DNA from: Owenweeksia sp.
GTDB lineage: Bacteria; Bacteroidota; Bacteroidia; Flavobacteriales; Schleiferiaceae
Length of the DNA stretch: 64,000 nt
NCBI GenBank assembly: GCA_002695025.1
Contig: NZNV01000019.1
Coordinates: 1 to 64,000, forward strand
Reading direction: 5' to 3'
Position numbers and translations under genes: made by a program. A model generated the notes under the pieces. It had not been told where the DNA came from, ran no database searches, and saw only the letters and a list, made by a program, of their open reading frames with translations. Each line of letters opens with the position of its first letter. Within the stretch, counting starts at the first letter, position 1. Positions 15,990 through 24,777 of this stretch are shown one piece after another.

Positions 15990-16069
15990 AGCCGACCCCC
16001 ACTTATTTATCTTTAATGATTAAAAAGTGGGGTTAAGCGCTTAAACGGCCTATCTCAGTAAGTAAAAAG

Positions 16070-16097
16070 AAAAAGGTGGCCTTACGACCACCTTTTT
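16070..16097 (-). terminator. Intrinsic terminator of the third PKD gene
   Basis: Arms AAAAAGGTGG (16070-16079) and CCACCTTTTT (16088-16097) with an eight-base loop. The minus strand carries the T-run after the stem. Located 30 bases past the stop at 16127. Confidence 0.8.
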
Positions 16098-16126
16098 CTT
16101 CTATTCTCCTGATAAACCAGAAGGGT

Positions 16127-17956
16127 CTATCTTTCGAGTTTTACTTTATGATGTTCAACACTTGAACCGTTTTCCAATCGGAGGATATAAAGTCCTTTGG
16201 CAAAACCGGATACATCAATCCGCAAATCTCCACCATTCATATACTCTGTAGACTGGCTTACAGGCACACCCTTCATATCGATCAATTGCCACTTAAGCTC
16301 TCCGCTGGCGGCACCTTCCACCATGATAAAATCATCAGCCGGGTTGGGATAAATACTCATGGTTTCCACCTTAGACTCGTCCACACCAATAGTGGCCGGA
16401 TCTCTTACAACCAGTATAAAGCTTCCATTTTTGAACACTACATTACCGGCTGAGTCTACAGTGAGTGTATCACAGAAAGAACTCTGACATACTCCCGCAG
16501 GTCCGTAAGTATACAAGAACAAGCATACAACATAAGTACCTGGTCCGCTATACGTATGGGTTGGGAAAGCACCCCCTAGTGTATCTCCATCACCAAAATC
16601 CCACCACTGGTATACATTGGCAGCACTGGAATCCCAGCTGGAGTTATTCCAAAGGTATACAGTACCGTTACCGGAATTAGCAGTATCTACGGTAAAAGAA
16701 GCATTGCAATTGTAAGGAACGATTACATTGATAGAGTCACAATCATACGAAATACATAGTGTATCATTATTGGCATCAAAAGCTACTTGCTTCAGGCACA
16801 CATAATATAAACCAGGTTGTGAGTACTGATAAAACCTATTGGCAGTTGGGGTAGAAGGTCCACCGTAACCATTGCCAAAGTCATAATACATGCGCACATA
16901 ACCTCCTGAGGGCAGATTTTGTACCGTAGAACCAGTGGCGGTAGCATTTACACTCAGGTAAGTGTTGGTATTCTGGGTAACGTTGAGCTGTGCACTGCAA
17001 CTAACAGCTGCAGGAGGAGCAAAGTAAATACTGTCCATATCATAACTGGAGCATACGATGTTATTAAGGGAATCTTTTAATACTACAGATACGGAAGGAA
17101 AGTACACTCCGGGAGAAGCATAGGAATGGTAGAAACCGGCACCTGCAGAAGCATTAATGGTGGAACCATCCCCAAAATCAATAGTACGGGTAAGAGTACC
17201 ACCGAGAGGAATGCTGCTGTAAGAGGTCTGGTATTGTATCCATGCGCGGTAGGGGTTGGAACTGTTAGGTGAAGGAGAAGCGTTGATACTTGCGTTACAG
17301 TTATAGGTGGGAGTCAATGAACTGATCACCACAGAATCACAATGAGTAACCGTGCAGTAGGTAATACCCAGGATAGTATCTGAGTAGGTGGTAGACATGC
17401 AAACCTGGTATTGACCTGGCTGGCTATAGGTGTGTGTAAAAGGTGCAGTGTACACCACCTGGCTTGTACCATCTCCAAAGTCTACAGACCAGCCGCTGCC
17501 TACAGCTCCGCTAGGACCTTGCCCTGAAGGTGAAAAACTCACTGTGGCGGGCTGGCTGGATGAACTGGAATGCGTGAAATTCAACGAACAGTTGGCTGTA
17601 TCCGGACAATTGATCACAAGCGTATCCTGGTAAGTGTAAGTTCCACTGGGGTTAAATAAGGTATCCCCTACACCAGCCCAGCTACCATCACAGCCGCGTG
17701 TTGAAACGAAAATCAAGAGATCATTGAGACCAGATGGATACGAAAACATGGTATCAATTACTCCGGTACCATTTGTACCTAATATATTATTGATATTAAA
17801 ATTCTGATCCCCATAGGCATTGAAGTAAACATGCCAGAAGGGCACTGGTTGGTTGTTCATATCAACCACATAAACTTGAACATGTACTGAGTTCTGAGCT
17901 TTTGCTCCAAAGCCAAGGGCCAGAAGAAAGATCAGAAGTGAATAGATTCTTTTCAT
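16127..17956 (-). CDS. PKD-repeat surface protein with T9SS sorting domain (paralogue 3)
   Basis: 609 residues: signal peptide ending FGAKAQ, an N-terminal module (VQVYVVDMNNQPVPFWHVYF) like those of the other two paralogues, and four PKD repeats (WSVDFGDGTSQ, RTIDFGDGSTI, MYYDFGNGYGG, WWDFGDGDTLG). It ends in a T9SS type A sorting domain (IYPNPADDFIMVEG ... GLYILRLENGSSVEHHKVKL). The three paralogues share length, repeat count and a Cys preceding each repeat (NCSLNF, NCNASI, SCSAQL, NCNASF). They look like an expanded family rather than one transcription unit, since each has a terminator or upstream element of its own. Confidence 0.85.
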   Translation of the reverse strand: MKRIYSLLIFLLALGFGAKAQNSVHVQVYVVDMNNQPVPFWHVYFNAYGDQNFNINNILGTNGTGVIDTMFSYPSGLNDLLIFVSTRGCDGSWAGVGDTLFNPSGTYTYQDTLVINCPDTANCSLNFTHSSSSSQPATVSFSPSGQGPSGAVGSGWSVDFGDGTSQVVYTAPFTHTYSQPGQYQVCMSTTYSDTILGITYCTVTHCDSVVISSLTPTYNCNASINASPSPNSSNPYRAWIQYQTSYSSIPLGGTLTRTIDFGDGSTINASAGAGFYHSYASPGVYFPSVSVVLKDSLNNIVCSSYDMDSIYFAPPAAVSCSAQLNVTQNTNTYLSVNATATGSTVQNLPSGGYVRMYYDFGNGYGGPSTPTANRFYQYSQPGLYYVCLKQVAFDANNDTLCISYDCDSINVIVPYNCNASFTVDTANSGNGTVYLWNNSSWDSSAANVYQWWDFGDGDTLGGAFPTHTYSGPGTYVVCLFLYTYGPAGVCQSSFCDTLTVDSAGNVVFKNGSFILVVRDPATIGVDESKVETMSIYPNPADDFIMVEGAASGELKWQLIDMKGVPVSQSTEYMNGGDLRIDVSGFAKGLYILRLENGSSVEHHKVKLER

Positions 17957-18002
17957 AATTACAGGTTTTATAGAGTTAGTGAAATTTATACTCGTTCACT
18001 TG

Positions 18003-18032
18003 TAGTACGAATCAACCCACAGACATACGACA
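18003..18032 (-). promoter_or_regulatory. Shared upstream element, copy 3
   Basis: TAGTACG-N3-CAA-N9-ATA-N-GACA on the plus strand (TACG 18006-18009, GACA 18029-18032). About 49 bases upstream of the ATG at 17956, the same distance as copy 2. Confidence 0.55.
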
Positions 18033-18144
18033 AAGGGGGAGAAAAATTTTTCGAAAATTCTGTGCTTACTAAATTCCTAATTCAACCTTCATATACCTTA
18101 AAATCAATAGGGGAACGGCTTTTCTAAATTTTTAAATCCCATGC

Positions 18145-18251
18145 CATGACCTCAAAAAATGTGGTCAACTATCTGGCGAACCTTGCCAAAAAGGTGAGAG
18201 TATGAAAGCTTATGACAAGCTTTTCGGCAATAAGGCTATTTATGGTTCCTG
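18145..18251 (+). other. Two overlapping mini-ORFs in the gap before typA (unproven)
   Basis: In the 379-base gap between 17956 and 18335 I see no ordinary gene. A 19-codon ORF (ATG 18145, TGA 18202-18204; basic C-terminus LAKKVRV) overlaps by four bases a 16-codon ORF (ATG 18201, TGA 18249-18251; MKAYDKLFGNKAIYGS). Two small inverted repeats, AAAGCTT/AAGCTTT and AGCCGG/CCGGCT, lie within and after the second. These may be a decayed gene, a small RNA or chance. Confidence 0.2.
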
Positions 18252-18298
18252 AGCCGGAAGACATGCCGGCTAATTGGGAAACCAAAACCACACCAATT

Positions 18299-18325
18299 AA
18301 AAAAGGAGCCTGAGGGCTCCTTTTT
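18299..18325 (-). terminator. Intrinsic terminator of typA
   Basis: Stem AAAAAAGGAGCC (18299-18310) with GGCTCCTTTTT (18315-18325) and a four-base loop. The minus strand reads into a T-run directly after the typA stop. It is near-symmetrical and could also stop plus-strand transcripts. Confidence 0.85.
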
Positions 18326-18335
18326 CGTTTATCAT

Positions 18336-20129
18336 TTACTTACCAGCTCTTTTACGCTCGTGTTCCTTTAAGAGGATCTTACGCAAGCGGATGGATTTGG
18401 GTGTAACTTCCACATACTCGTCTCCCTGGATGTATTCCAGTGCTTCTTCCAATGAGAAAATGATTGGAGGAGCAATGCGAACTTTGTCATCTGCCCCGGA
18501 AGATCTCATGTTAGACATCTTCTTTGCTTTAGTCACATTCACGTTAAGGTCTCCGGCACGACTGTTCTCACCGATAACCTGTCCTTCATAAACATCCTCG
18601 TTAGGTGGAATAAAGAACTTACCCCTATCCTGAAGGTTGTTCAGCGAAAAAGGAATGGCTGTTCCTGTTTCTAAAGATATAAGTGAACCATTTTGCCTTC
18701 CTGGAATATCACCTTTATAGGGTTGGAATTCTTTAAAGCGGTGAGACATAATTGCTTCACCCGCTGTGGCTGTAAGTAAGTAATTCCTCAAACCAATAAT
18801 ACCTCTTGAAGGTACTTCAAATTCAAGGTGCATCTGATCGCCTTTTGGCACCATTTGCAACATATTTCCTTTGCGCATGGTAATGGCTTCAATAGCTTTA
18901 CCACTAACTTCATCCGGAAGATCGATACTCAATTCTTCAATTGGCTCCATCTTCACACCGTCAATCTCCTTAATAATTACCTGGGGTTGACCAATCTGGA
19001 GTTCGTAACCTTCCCTGCGCATAGTTTCGATCAAAACCGAAAGGTGAAGCACACCACGACCATATACTCTAAAAGTATCTGCAGAGTCCGTTTCCTCTAC
19101 ACGAAGGGCAAGGTTTTTTTCAGTTTCCTTGAGCAAACGGTCTTTAATGTGACGTGAGGTTACGTACTTTCCTTCTTTACCAAAAAACGGAGAATCGTTA
19201 ATGGTAAAGGTCATACTCATAGTAGGCTCATCAATCTTAATAGTTGGTAAAGCTTCAGGATTTTCATAATCAGCAATGGTATCGCCAATTTCAAAACCTT
19301 CAATACCTGTAATCGCGCAGATCTCTCCACTTGATACTTCCTCTACTTTTACTTTTCCGAAACCTTCAAATACAAAAAGCTCCTTAATACGTGACTTTAC
19401 TTTAGACCCGTCACGCTTTACCAGTGTTACCTGTTGGTTGGTTTTAAGCACACCTCTGTGCACACGACCAATGGCAATACGACCCACGAAAGAAGAGTAA
19501 TCCAGGCTGGTAATCAACAGCTGTGGAGATCCCTCACGACTTTCAGGAGCGGGGATATTTTCAATAATAGTATCCAAAAGGTAGGTGATGTCCGTGGTTT
19601 CATTCCTCCAATCGTCACTCATCCAACCATTTTTGGCACTGCCATAAGCCGTTTGAAAATCCAGCTGTTCCTCAGTGGCTTCGAGATTGAACATTAGATC
19701 AAAAACCATTTCATGTACCTCTTCAGGTGTACAGTTGGGCTTATCCACTTTGTTTATTACCACCACGGGTTTAAGGCCAAGCTCAATAGCTTTAGACAGC
19801 ACAAATCGGGTTTGCGGCATAGGCCCTTCAAAGGCGTCCACCAGCAATACCACGCCATCCGCCATATTGAGTACCCTTTCCACCTCACCGCCAAAGTCAC
19901 TGTGGCCGGGCGTATCCAGGATGTTGATCTTGTAATCCTTGTAGCGCACGGAAACGTTCTTAGCCAGGATAGTGATACCCCGCTCCCTTTCCAGATCATT
20001 GGAATCCATGATCAGTTCACCAGGGTTTTCGTGGTCGTCAAAAAGCCGGCCGGCCATCAGCATTTTATCCACCAGGGTAGTCTTTCCGTGGTCTACGTGA
20101 GCTATAATTGCTATGTTTCTCAGGTTCAT
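18336..20129 (-). CDS. typA: Ribosome-associated GTPase TypA/BipA
   Basis: 597 residues from ATG 20129 (the TTG at 20144 is upstream of the conserved [19 protein letters not shown] start). This is a translational GTPase of the EF-G group that binds the ribosome under cold or nutrient stress and helps 50S maturation. G motifs are clear: [10 protein letters not shown] near the start, [11 protein letters not shown] (switch I), [15 protein letters not shown], and NKVDKPNC. Domains II, III and V follow, and the C-terminal domain specific to BipA begins around [14 protein letters not shown]. Length is normal. It is monocistronic with a strong terminator. Confidence 0.97.
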   Translation of the reverse strand: MNLRNIAIIAHVDHGKTTLVDKMLMAGRLFDDHENPGELIMDSNDLERERGITILAKNVSVRYKDYKINILDTPGHSDFGGEVERVLNMADGVVLLVDAFEGPMPQTRFVLSKAIELGLKPVVVINKVDKPNCTPEEVHEMVFDLMFNLEATEEQLDFQTAYGSAKNGWMSDDWRNETTDITYLLDTIIENIPAPESREGSPQLLITSLDYSSFVGRIAIGRVHRGVLKTNQQVTLVKRDGSKVKSRIKELFVFEGFGKVKVEEVSSGEICAITGIEGFEIGDTIADYENPEALPTIKIDEPTMSMTFTINDSPFFGKEGKYVTSRHIKDRLLKETEKNLALRVEETDSADTFRVYGRGVLHLSVLIETMRREGYELQIGQPQVIIKEIDGVKMEPIEELSIDLPDEVSGKAIEAITMRKGNMLQMVPKGDQMHLEFEVPSRGIIGLRNYLLTATAGEAIMSHRFKEFQPYKGDIPGRQNGSLISLETGTAIPFSLNNLQDRGKFFIPPNEDVYEGQVIGENSRAGDLNVNVTKAKKMSNMRSSGADDKVRIAPPIIFSLEEALEYIQGDEYVEVTPKSIRLRKILLKEHERKRAGK

Positions 20130-20216
20130 ATAAATCCTTGTCAAAAAATGGCGGCAAAGGTAGGCTTTATTATGGCACTGAGGTTCAGTGTATGTAAAGT
20201 TTCGGTAAAAAAGAAA

Positions 20217-20237
20217 ACCCGGGTAGATTACCCGGGT
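20217..20237 (-). terminator. Intrinsic terminator of the thioredoxin-like T9SS gene
   Basis: Perfect 9-bp arms ACCCGGGTA (20217-20225) and TACCCGGGT (20229-20237) with a three-base loop. On the minus strand it is followed by TTTTCTTTTTT, downstream of the stop at 20266. Confidence 0.9.
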
Positions 20238-20265
20238 CTAACAACCAATTCAAATCAATATAAAA

Positions 20266-20997
20266 TTATCGTATCCAAACTTTTTTCACCACCTCAAAAC
20301 CCTTGCCATTTTTCACCTTGATCAGGTAAAGACCTTTCTGAAGATCGGCAGTGTTGATCCTCTGGGCTTTGTCGGCCTGCGTAAAGCTCTGGGCCTTAAC
20401 TACCTTACCGGTAAGATCAAACAATTGATACTGAAAAAAGGAAGTTGGAATATTATTCAATTGTACAAAACCCTCACCCTGGCTCACGTAAAAAGCCTGA
20501 GAAGCACGAACTGACTCCTGAATACCAATGTTGTTCACCAGGTTTTCAGCGGTGCTGCGGGCAGTGGCTTCCGAAACACCCTGGTATGCCAGGGTAGAAT
20601 CCTTGGGATTGTACACAAAATACTGGGGGGTGATATTATCAAACCATTTGCGGTGCGTATCTATAAACATAAAGATGTTGTTCCAGGAATAGGTACTCTT
20701 CCAGCTAGCCAGTTCACTGCACACAGGCGTATTGGTTCCATACAGATACGTCATCGCGCCCCATACATCAATAGTATTGCTGTGTTGCATAGCCCAGCTT
20801 TGCAGGCCCGGGGCCTTACTCTTACACACGGAGCAATCCAGGCCTTCGGAAGCAATGACCAGCACCTTACCGCTGGCCAGGGTAGAATAAATGCTTCGGG
20901 ACATATTATCACAACTGGTTACAGCCTCATTCTGCACCTGGGCAGTAGCAGCCGTCCATCCGATCAGAAAAAATAAAGAGGCGTAAAGCTTTTTCAT
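20266..20997 (-). CDS. Secreted thioredoxin-like protein with T9SS sorting domain
   Basis: 243 residues. A signal peptide ends at TAATAQ (residue 20). The region at 43-160 looks like a thioredoxin fold: VLVIASEGLDCSVCKSK places a CxxC pair at Cys55 and Cys58 after a predicted beta strand, and ITPQYFVYNPKDSTLAY contains the cis-Pro-like TPQYFV segment typical of thioredoxins. The last 70 residues form a T9SS sorting domain (YQLFDLTGKVVKAQSFT ... GLYLIKVKNGKGFEVVKKVWI). I infer an exported, surface or extracellular disulfide-active protein. The active-site dipeptide SV is not that of classical thioredoxin (GP). Confidence 0.7.
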   Translation of the reverse strand: MKKLYASLFFLIGWTAATAQVQNEAVTSCDNMSRSIYSTLASGKVLVIASEGLDCSVCKSKAPGLQSWAMQHSNTIDVWGAMTYLYGTNTPVCSELASWKSTYSWNNIFMFIDTHRKWFDNITPQYFVYNPKDSTLAYQGVSEATARSTAENLVNNIGIQESVRASQAFYVSQGEGFVQLNNIPTSFFQYQLFDLTGKVVKAQSFTQADKAQRINTADLQKGLYLIKVKNGKGFEVVKKVWIR

Positions 20998-21086
20998 CCT
21001 TTTGCATTTTGTTTTCGATTAACAAATTTGACGCCAAATATTCACACCGCTTGTCCGCCAGCTTACATAAAACCGTTTAACAAAAA

Positions 21087-21845
21087 TTACGAGTAAAAAG
21101 CCCTGACTATTAACAGTATCCCGCTGATGACCATAAAAGCAATGGCCCATTGGCGAAAGGATTTTTCCGTAATACGGGCCAGCAATTTCTTGCCCGTAAA
21201 GTTCCCGATCCCGATCCCCACACCCAGGGCAAGACCCCACAGCCACAATTCACCGTACAGTGCTCCAAAGAAGGTGTAACTCCCGATCTGCACCACCCCA
21301 GCCGCAAAAGAATTGAAGGTTTTGGTGGCTATCAGTTCTTCCTTCTTCATATCGTAATTCAGGAGAAAGGGATTCAGCAAAGGCCCCAATGCCCCGGTTA
21401 CGGTAGATATAAAGGGTATCACCAATCCCAGTGGAACAAAATACCAGGGCTTCATTTCAAAGCTCCGCTTTTTCTTGCCAAAACGGTATTGAAAAATGGT
21501 GGATACCAGGAACAGACCGATGATCACCTGTAAGGTTTTGCTTTGGAAAGAGGTGAGCAACCAGGCGCCCAGGAACGCCCCAACGAGCGAGGCCGGCAGG
21601 TAATACCACACAATTTCCCAACGGATATGCCGCCAGAACAACACCAGCCGCACCGGCCGGCCGATAAAATTGCCCAGGTTCAGGACCGGGGGGACGTTGA
21701 CAGCACCAATCATAAAGCTTAATACCGGAAGCAGTATCAAGGCACCACCTCCTGCGGTTAAGGTGCTGAGTGTAAAAGCCAGAGCCCCGGCCAACACAAG
21801 GAAAAAGTAAATCCACATGACGGCAAGAAATTTCAGCTTAAACAT
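21087..21845 (-). CDS. TSUP-family (TauE/SafE) membrane transporter
   Basis: 252 residues, almost entirely hydrophobic with seven or eight predicted transmembrane helices. It has the TauE/SafE internal repeat: TLTAGGGALILLPVLSFM in the first half and PFISTVTGALGPLLNPFLL in the second. The family exports or imports small anions such as sulfite or sulfonates; the substrate here cannot be told from sequence. It is monocistronic on the minus strand. The preceding lipoprotein gene is separated by a strong terminator. Confidence 0.85.
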   Translation of the reverse strand: MFKLKFLAVMWIYFFLVLAGALAFTLSTLTAGGGALILLPVLSFMIGAVNVPPVLNLGNFIGRPVRLVLFWRHIRWEIVWYYLPASLVGAFLGAWLLTSFQSKTLQVIIGLFLVSTIFQYRFGKKKRSFEMKPWYFVPLGLVIPFISTVTGALGPLLNPFLLNYDMKKEELIATKTFNSFAAGVVQIGSYTFFGALYGELWLWGLALGVGIGIGNFTGKKLLARITEKSFRQWAIAFMVISGILLIVRAFYS

Positions 21846-21850
21846 AAAAA

Positions 21851-21879
21851 AACTCCCCGGAGAATTTCTCCGGGGAGTT
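21851..21879 (-). terminator. Intrinsic terminator of the 21906-22430 lipoprotein gene
   Basis: Perfect 13-bp arms AACTCCCCGGAGA (21851-21863) and TCTCCGGGGAGTT (21867-21879) around a three-base loop. On the minus strand a TTTTTT run follows and then the TSUP gene begins. Confidence 0.85.
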
Positions 21880-21905
21880 CATATTTTAAAAAACCTGCTA
21901 TACTA

Positions 21906-22430
21906 TTATTGCTCGCGGGCAAAACCACCTACCACAAGGTAAGTAGTAAGGTCTGTAGTGCTGATATCCTGGAGGGGATCATGCACCACAAAGAATGCTT
22001 CATAACTGGAGGTAAGCTCTGCGTACGACATGTTAGCCGTTTGAGATACCGTTACATCACCTCCGTTACCGGTAGCCATCTGCACCAGCACCTGAGCGTT
22101 GGGCGTTTCATTATAAGGTGTGTTGTTGGGAGTAGTAGCAGGATCAGCTGCATCATGAGCATGGATCATGTACATCTCACCACTAATGGTATTGCGCAGC
22201 GTAACCTCAACTTTAGCAGAGTTATCATCAATCTCGGTGATTTTGAGATCCGCACTCAGGTTAGAAGGGTGATCACCTTCATACGAACCACTGAAGGTGT
22301 ACGCATAGGTTTTGGACATTTTGGGATCTTCCTTATCCTTATCGTCATCATCCTTATCACAGGCGGTGAAAGCGAAGGCTGAAGCCAGCATGGCAACCAT
22401 AAAAATTTTAGATTGATTTAAAAATTTCAT
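21906..22430 (-). CDS. Small lipoprotein, possibly CHRD-like
   Basis: 174 residues with a lipoprotein signal ending FTAC (Cys24), followed by an acidic DKDDDDKDKEDP stretch that is a typical Bacteroidota surface-export-like segment. The mature domain is all-beta in character: YTFSGSYEGDHPSNLS, EVTLRNTISGEMYMIHAHD, and a final YEAFFVVHDP ... TYLVVGGFA. The IHAHD and VVHDP motifs recall CHRD-type or SodC-like beta-sandwich domains, but the match is loose. Function unknown. It is a single gene with its own terminator; the 230 bases upstream show nothing recognisable. Confidence 0.65.
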   Translation of the reverse strand: MKFLNQSKIFMVAMLASAFAFTACDKDDDDKDKEDPKMSKTYAYTFSGSYEGDHPSNLSADLKITEIDDNSAKVEVTLRNTISGEMYMIHAHDAADPATTPNNTPYNETPNAQVLVQMATGNGGDVTVSQTANMSYAELTSSYEAFFVVHDPLQDISTTDLTTYLVVGGFAREQ

Positions 22431-22660
22431 CTTGGAACTGTTTATGAGTTAAAAATTTATTTGAAGTCCCTGCCAAGAAATTTGGTTGGCCGGGAGTTGA
22501 CAATTGCTTCGATCCACTGAAGGACCCTAAGCGCTTGTCACATTCATATACGGTAAGATGAAAGAATGGGATTACAATACCGCCCAAAAAAAGTAGACAA
22601 AGATGGTAATTTAAACTTAAATCACTAATAAACAGACTTTTATAAGTTTGGAGTTTTTCT

Positions 22661-23674
22661 CTAATCCCCGCTGGCCCATGAGGACACCAGGCGTATCCAG
22701 TCGTTCTGATCATTGAGACAAGGCACCAGGGTAAACTCCGTACCACCGGCCTCCAGGAAAATCTTTCTTCCCTCCTCTCCTATTTCCTCTATGGTTTCCA
22801 GGCAATCCGATACGAAGGCTGGGCACAGGACAATGAGTTTCTTTATCCCTTTCCTGGGGAATTCTGCCAGTTGCTTATCCGTAAAAGGAGTAAGCCACTT
22901 ATCATCCAGGCGGCTTTGGAAGCTGTTGCTGTACTTCTCCCTGGGGATACCCAATTCCTTTACCAGCAACTCTGTGGTTTTAAATACCTGGTGCCGGTAA
23001 CAATACTGATGGGCCGGTGAATCTATAGAACAACAATCCGGTGAATTAAGACAATGACTCCCGGTAATATCTGACTTGCGGATATGCCGCTCGGGAATAC
23101 CATGGTAACTGAAAAGGATGTGATCATAGCCCTTATCCAGATGTGGTAAAAGGGTTTTACCTAAAGCAGCAATATACCCGGGGTGATCATAAAAAGCTTC
23201 CTGTACGTGAAGTTTAAGCCCTTTAAAATGCTTTTCGATCACTTCCTGCGCCTTTACCACCACCGTTTCAAAGCTGCTCATTGCGTAATGTGGGTAAAGT
23301 GGTATCAATTTCACCTCCTTCAGATCGGGATTATCATCCACCAGCTTTTGCAAACCGTCCTGTATGGAAGGATTACCGTAGCGCATACCCAATTCTACCG
23401 GCACCTTTGTGTGTTTCCTTACTTCTTCCAGCAATCGGTAACTAAGGACAATGAGGGGCGAACCTTCTTCCCACCATATACTCTTATAGGCTTCAGCAGA
23501 CTTTTCAGGCCGGGTACGTAGAATGATCCCTTCTATAAGGAGGAAACGGAAAAACCAGGGATAGTCAATAACTCTCTTGTCCATGAGGAACTCCCTCAGG
23601 TATTTCTTCACATCAGGGACCTGGTAGGAATCCGGTGACCCCAGGTTTACCAGCAAGGCAGCATGTTTAGCCAT
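22661..23674 (-). CDS. hemH: Ferrochelatase (protoporphyrin/coproporphyrin chelatase)
   Basis: 337 residues. It inserts ferrous iron into the porphyrin ring, the closing step of heme synthesis. Typical segments are visible: ALLVNLGSPDSYQVPDVKKYLREF at the N-terminus (spaced here across two strands), ILFSYHGIPERHIRKSD with the catalytic His, and a C-terminal VLCPAFVSDCLETIEEI with the conserved Glu. Cys residues around LNSPDCCSIDSPAHQYC are of interest because some ferrochelatases bind a [2Fe-2S] cluster through C-terminal cysteines, though the position here is mid-chain. Its start overlaps the upstream AraC regulator by eight bases. Confidence 0.95.
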   Translation of the reverse strand: MAKHAALLVNLGSPDSYQVPDVKKYLREFLMDKRVIDYPWFFRFLLIEGIILRTRPEKSAEAYKSIWWEEGSPLIVLSYRLLEEVRKHTKVPVELGMRYGNPSIQDGLQKLVDDNPDLKEVKLIPLYPHYAMSSFETVVVKAQEVIEKHFKGLKLHVQEAFYDHPGYIAALGKTLLPHLDKGYDHILFSYHGIPERHIRKSDITGSHCLNSPDCCSIDSPAHQYCYRHQVFKTTELLVKELGIPREKYSNSFQSRLDDKWLTPFTDKQLAEFPRKGIKKLIVLCPAFVSDCLETIEEIGEEGRKIFLEAGGTEFTLVPCLNDQNDWIRLVSSWASGD

Positions 23675-24590
23675 GTATAGCAGATGATTTTCCGGTTAAA
23701 TATTTTTTGGGTGTAACCCCGAACTTTTTGCGAAAGGCGGCAATAAAATGGCTGGGGTTGGTATAGCCGATCTGGTAAGCCGCATCATTAACTTTAAACT
23801 TACCGGACTCCAATAGCTGTCGCGCCTTGTCCAGTCGGTAATCATTCAGGAACTGGAAAACGGTTTTGCCGTAAATATTCTTAAACCCCTCTTTCAGGCG
23901 GTACTCGTTCAATCCTATTTCCCGTGAAAGCTCCTTTAAGGTAGGTGGGCTCACCATTTTTTCGATCAGTATCTTCTTGGCTTCACGGATGCGCTGCACA
24001 TTATCCTCATCATTCAGGAACGGGCATTGTTCCACATCCTTTCCTTCCTCCTTATTAAAGAAAAGAGCCAGTATTTCATAAGCCTTCGCTTTTTCAAACA
24101 CCTTACGGGCAGGACCTTGTATATTATCCTGGAACAGTTGGTTTACGGTAAGCGCCAGCATGGGAGTGATGGGACGATCTGTGTAGAATTTCTGGTTGAT
24201 GTTTTCCTGGTTGAGAAAAGCAATTTCTTCGGAACCCGTTACAAAAAGGCGATGGAGGTTCTCTACGGTGATATACAGAAAAACCAATTTGGAATGAGGC
24301 TTCACTTCAATATCCAACGGCAGGGCCATAAGCGGATTATAAAACAGCAAGGACTTCTCCACCTCCAGTTCCAGCCGGTAATTACCCCGGTTAAACAGAA
24401 AGCTGGCGCCCCCTTCCGTAGCAAAATAAAACTGGATAAGACTTTGGTCTATCTCACGTTTCAGCCGGAACGAATCCTCCTCCCGGTTTTCCACCCTCAC
24501 CATGAAAATACCCTCGCTGATCCGGATATTTTTCACTTCCTCTTTTCGGGTATTTTTTGGATCTTCGTCCATCTCAAAATGTAATTCCAT
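23667..24590 (-). CDS. AraC-family regulator coupled to hemH
   Basis: 307 residues from ATG 24590 (the TTG at 24659 is less likely). The C-terminal 100 residues hold two HTH motifs of the AraC/XylS type (TLKELSREIGLNEYRLKEGF and VNDAAYQIGYTNPSHFIAAFRKKFG). The N-terminal part is a beta-rich sensor domain resembling PchR-like regulators of iron or siderophore genes. It ends by overlapping hemH and is divergent from hemA, so it probably controls one or both heme transcription units. The effector is not evident. A cysteine (QCPFLND) precedes the DNA-binding part. Confidence 0.85.
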   Translation of the reverse strand: MELHFEMDEDPKNTRKEEVKNIRISEGIFMVRVENREEDSFRLKREIDQSLIQFYFATEGGASFLFNRGNYRLELEVEKSLLFYNPLMALPLDIEVKPHSKLVFLYITVENLHRLFVTGSEEIAFLNQENINQKFYTDRPITPMLALTVNQLFQDNIQGPARKVFEKAKAYEILALFFNKEEGKDVEQCPFLNDEDNVQRIREAKKILIEKMVSPPTLKELSREIGLNEYRLKEGFKNIYGKTVFQFLNDYRLDKARQLLESGKFKVNDAAYQIGYTNPSHFIAAFRKKFGVTPKKYLTGKSSAIHG

Positions 24591-24740
24591 AACGTATAAT
24601 TCTGAACCGGAACAAGGGATAAAATTAACAAATCCCGCTTCTACAAGAAGGTTTCGCAAAGATAAAATTTAGCTTAATTAGAATATTTCTAAATAAATAC
24701 TTTCTTCTATTTGGGATATAATTTATCCCTTCCGGGGTAT

Positions 24741-24768
24741 TTGCGAACTTCTTTATCGGATATTTTTG
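24741..24768 (+). promoter_or_regulatory. Possible promoter of the hem operon
   Basis: TATTTTTG at 24761-24768 fits the TAnnTTTG -7 box, and TTG at 24741-24743 stands 17 bases upstream, two shorter than the consensus spacing. Transcription would start only a few bases before the hemA ATG at 24778. Tentative. Confidence 0.35.
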
Positions 24769-24777
24769 CATCGTATT

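Noticed and set aside
15997-16032. CCCCACTT/AAGTGGGG inverted repeat between PKD genes as a regulatory site
   Set aside because: Long 20-base loop, found only once, and not repeated before the other paralogues.
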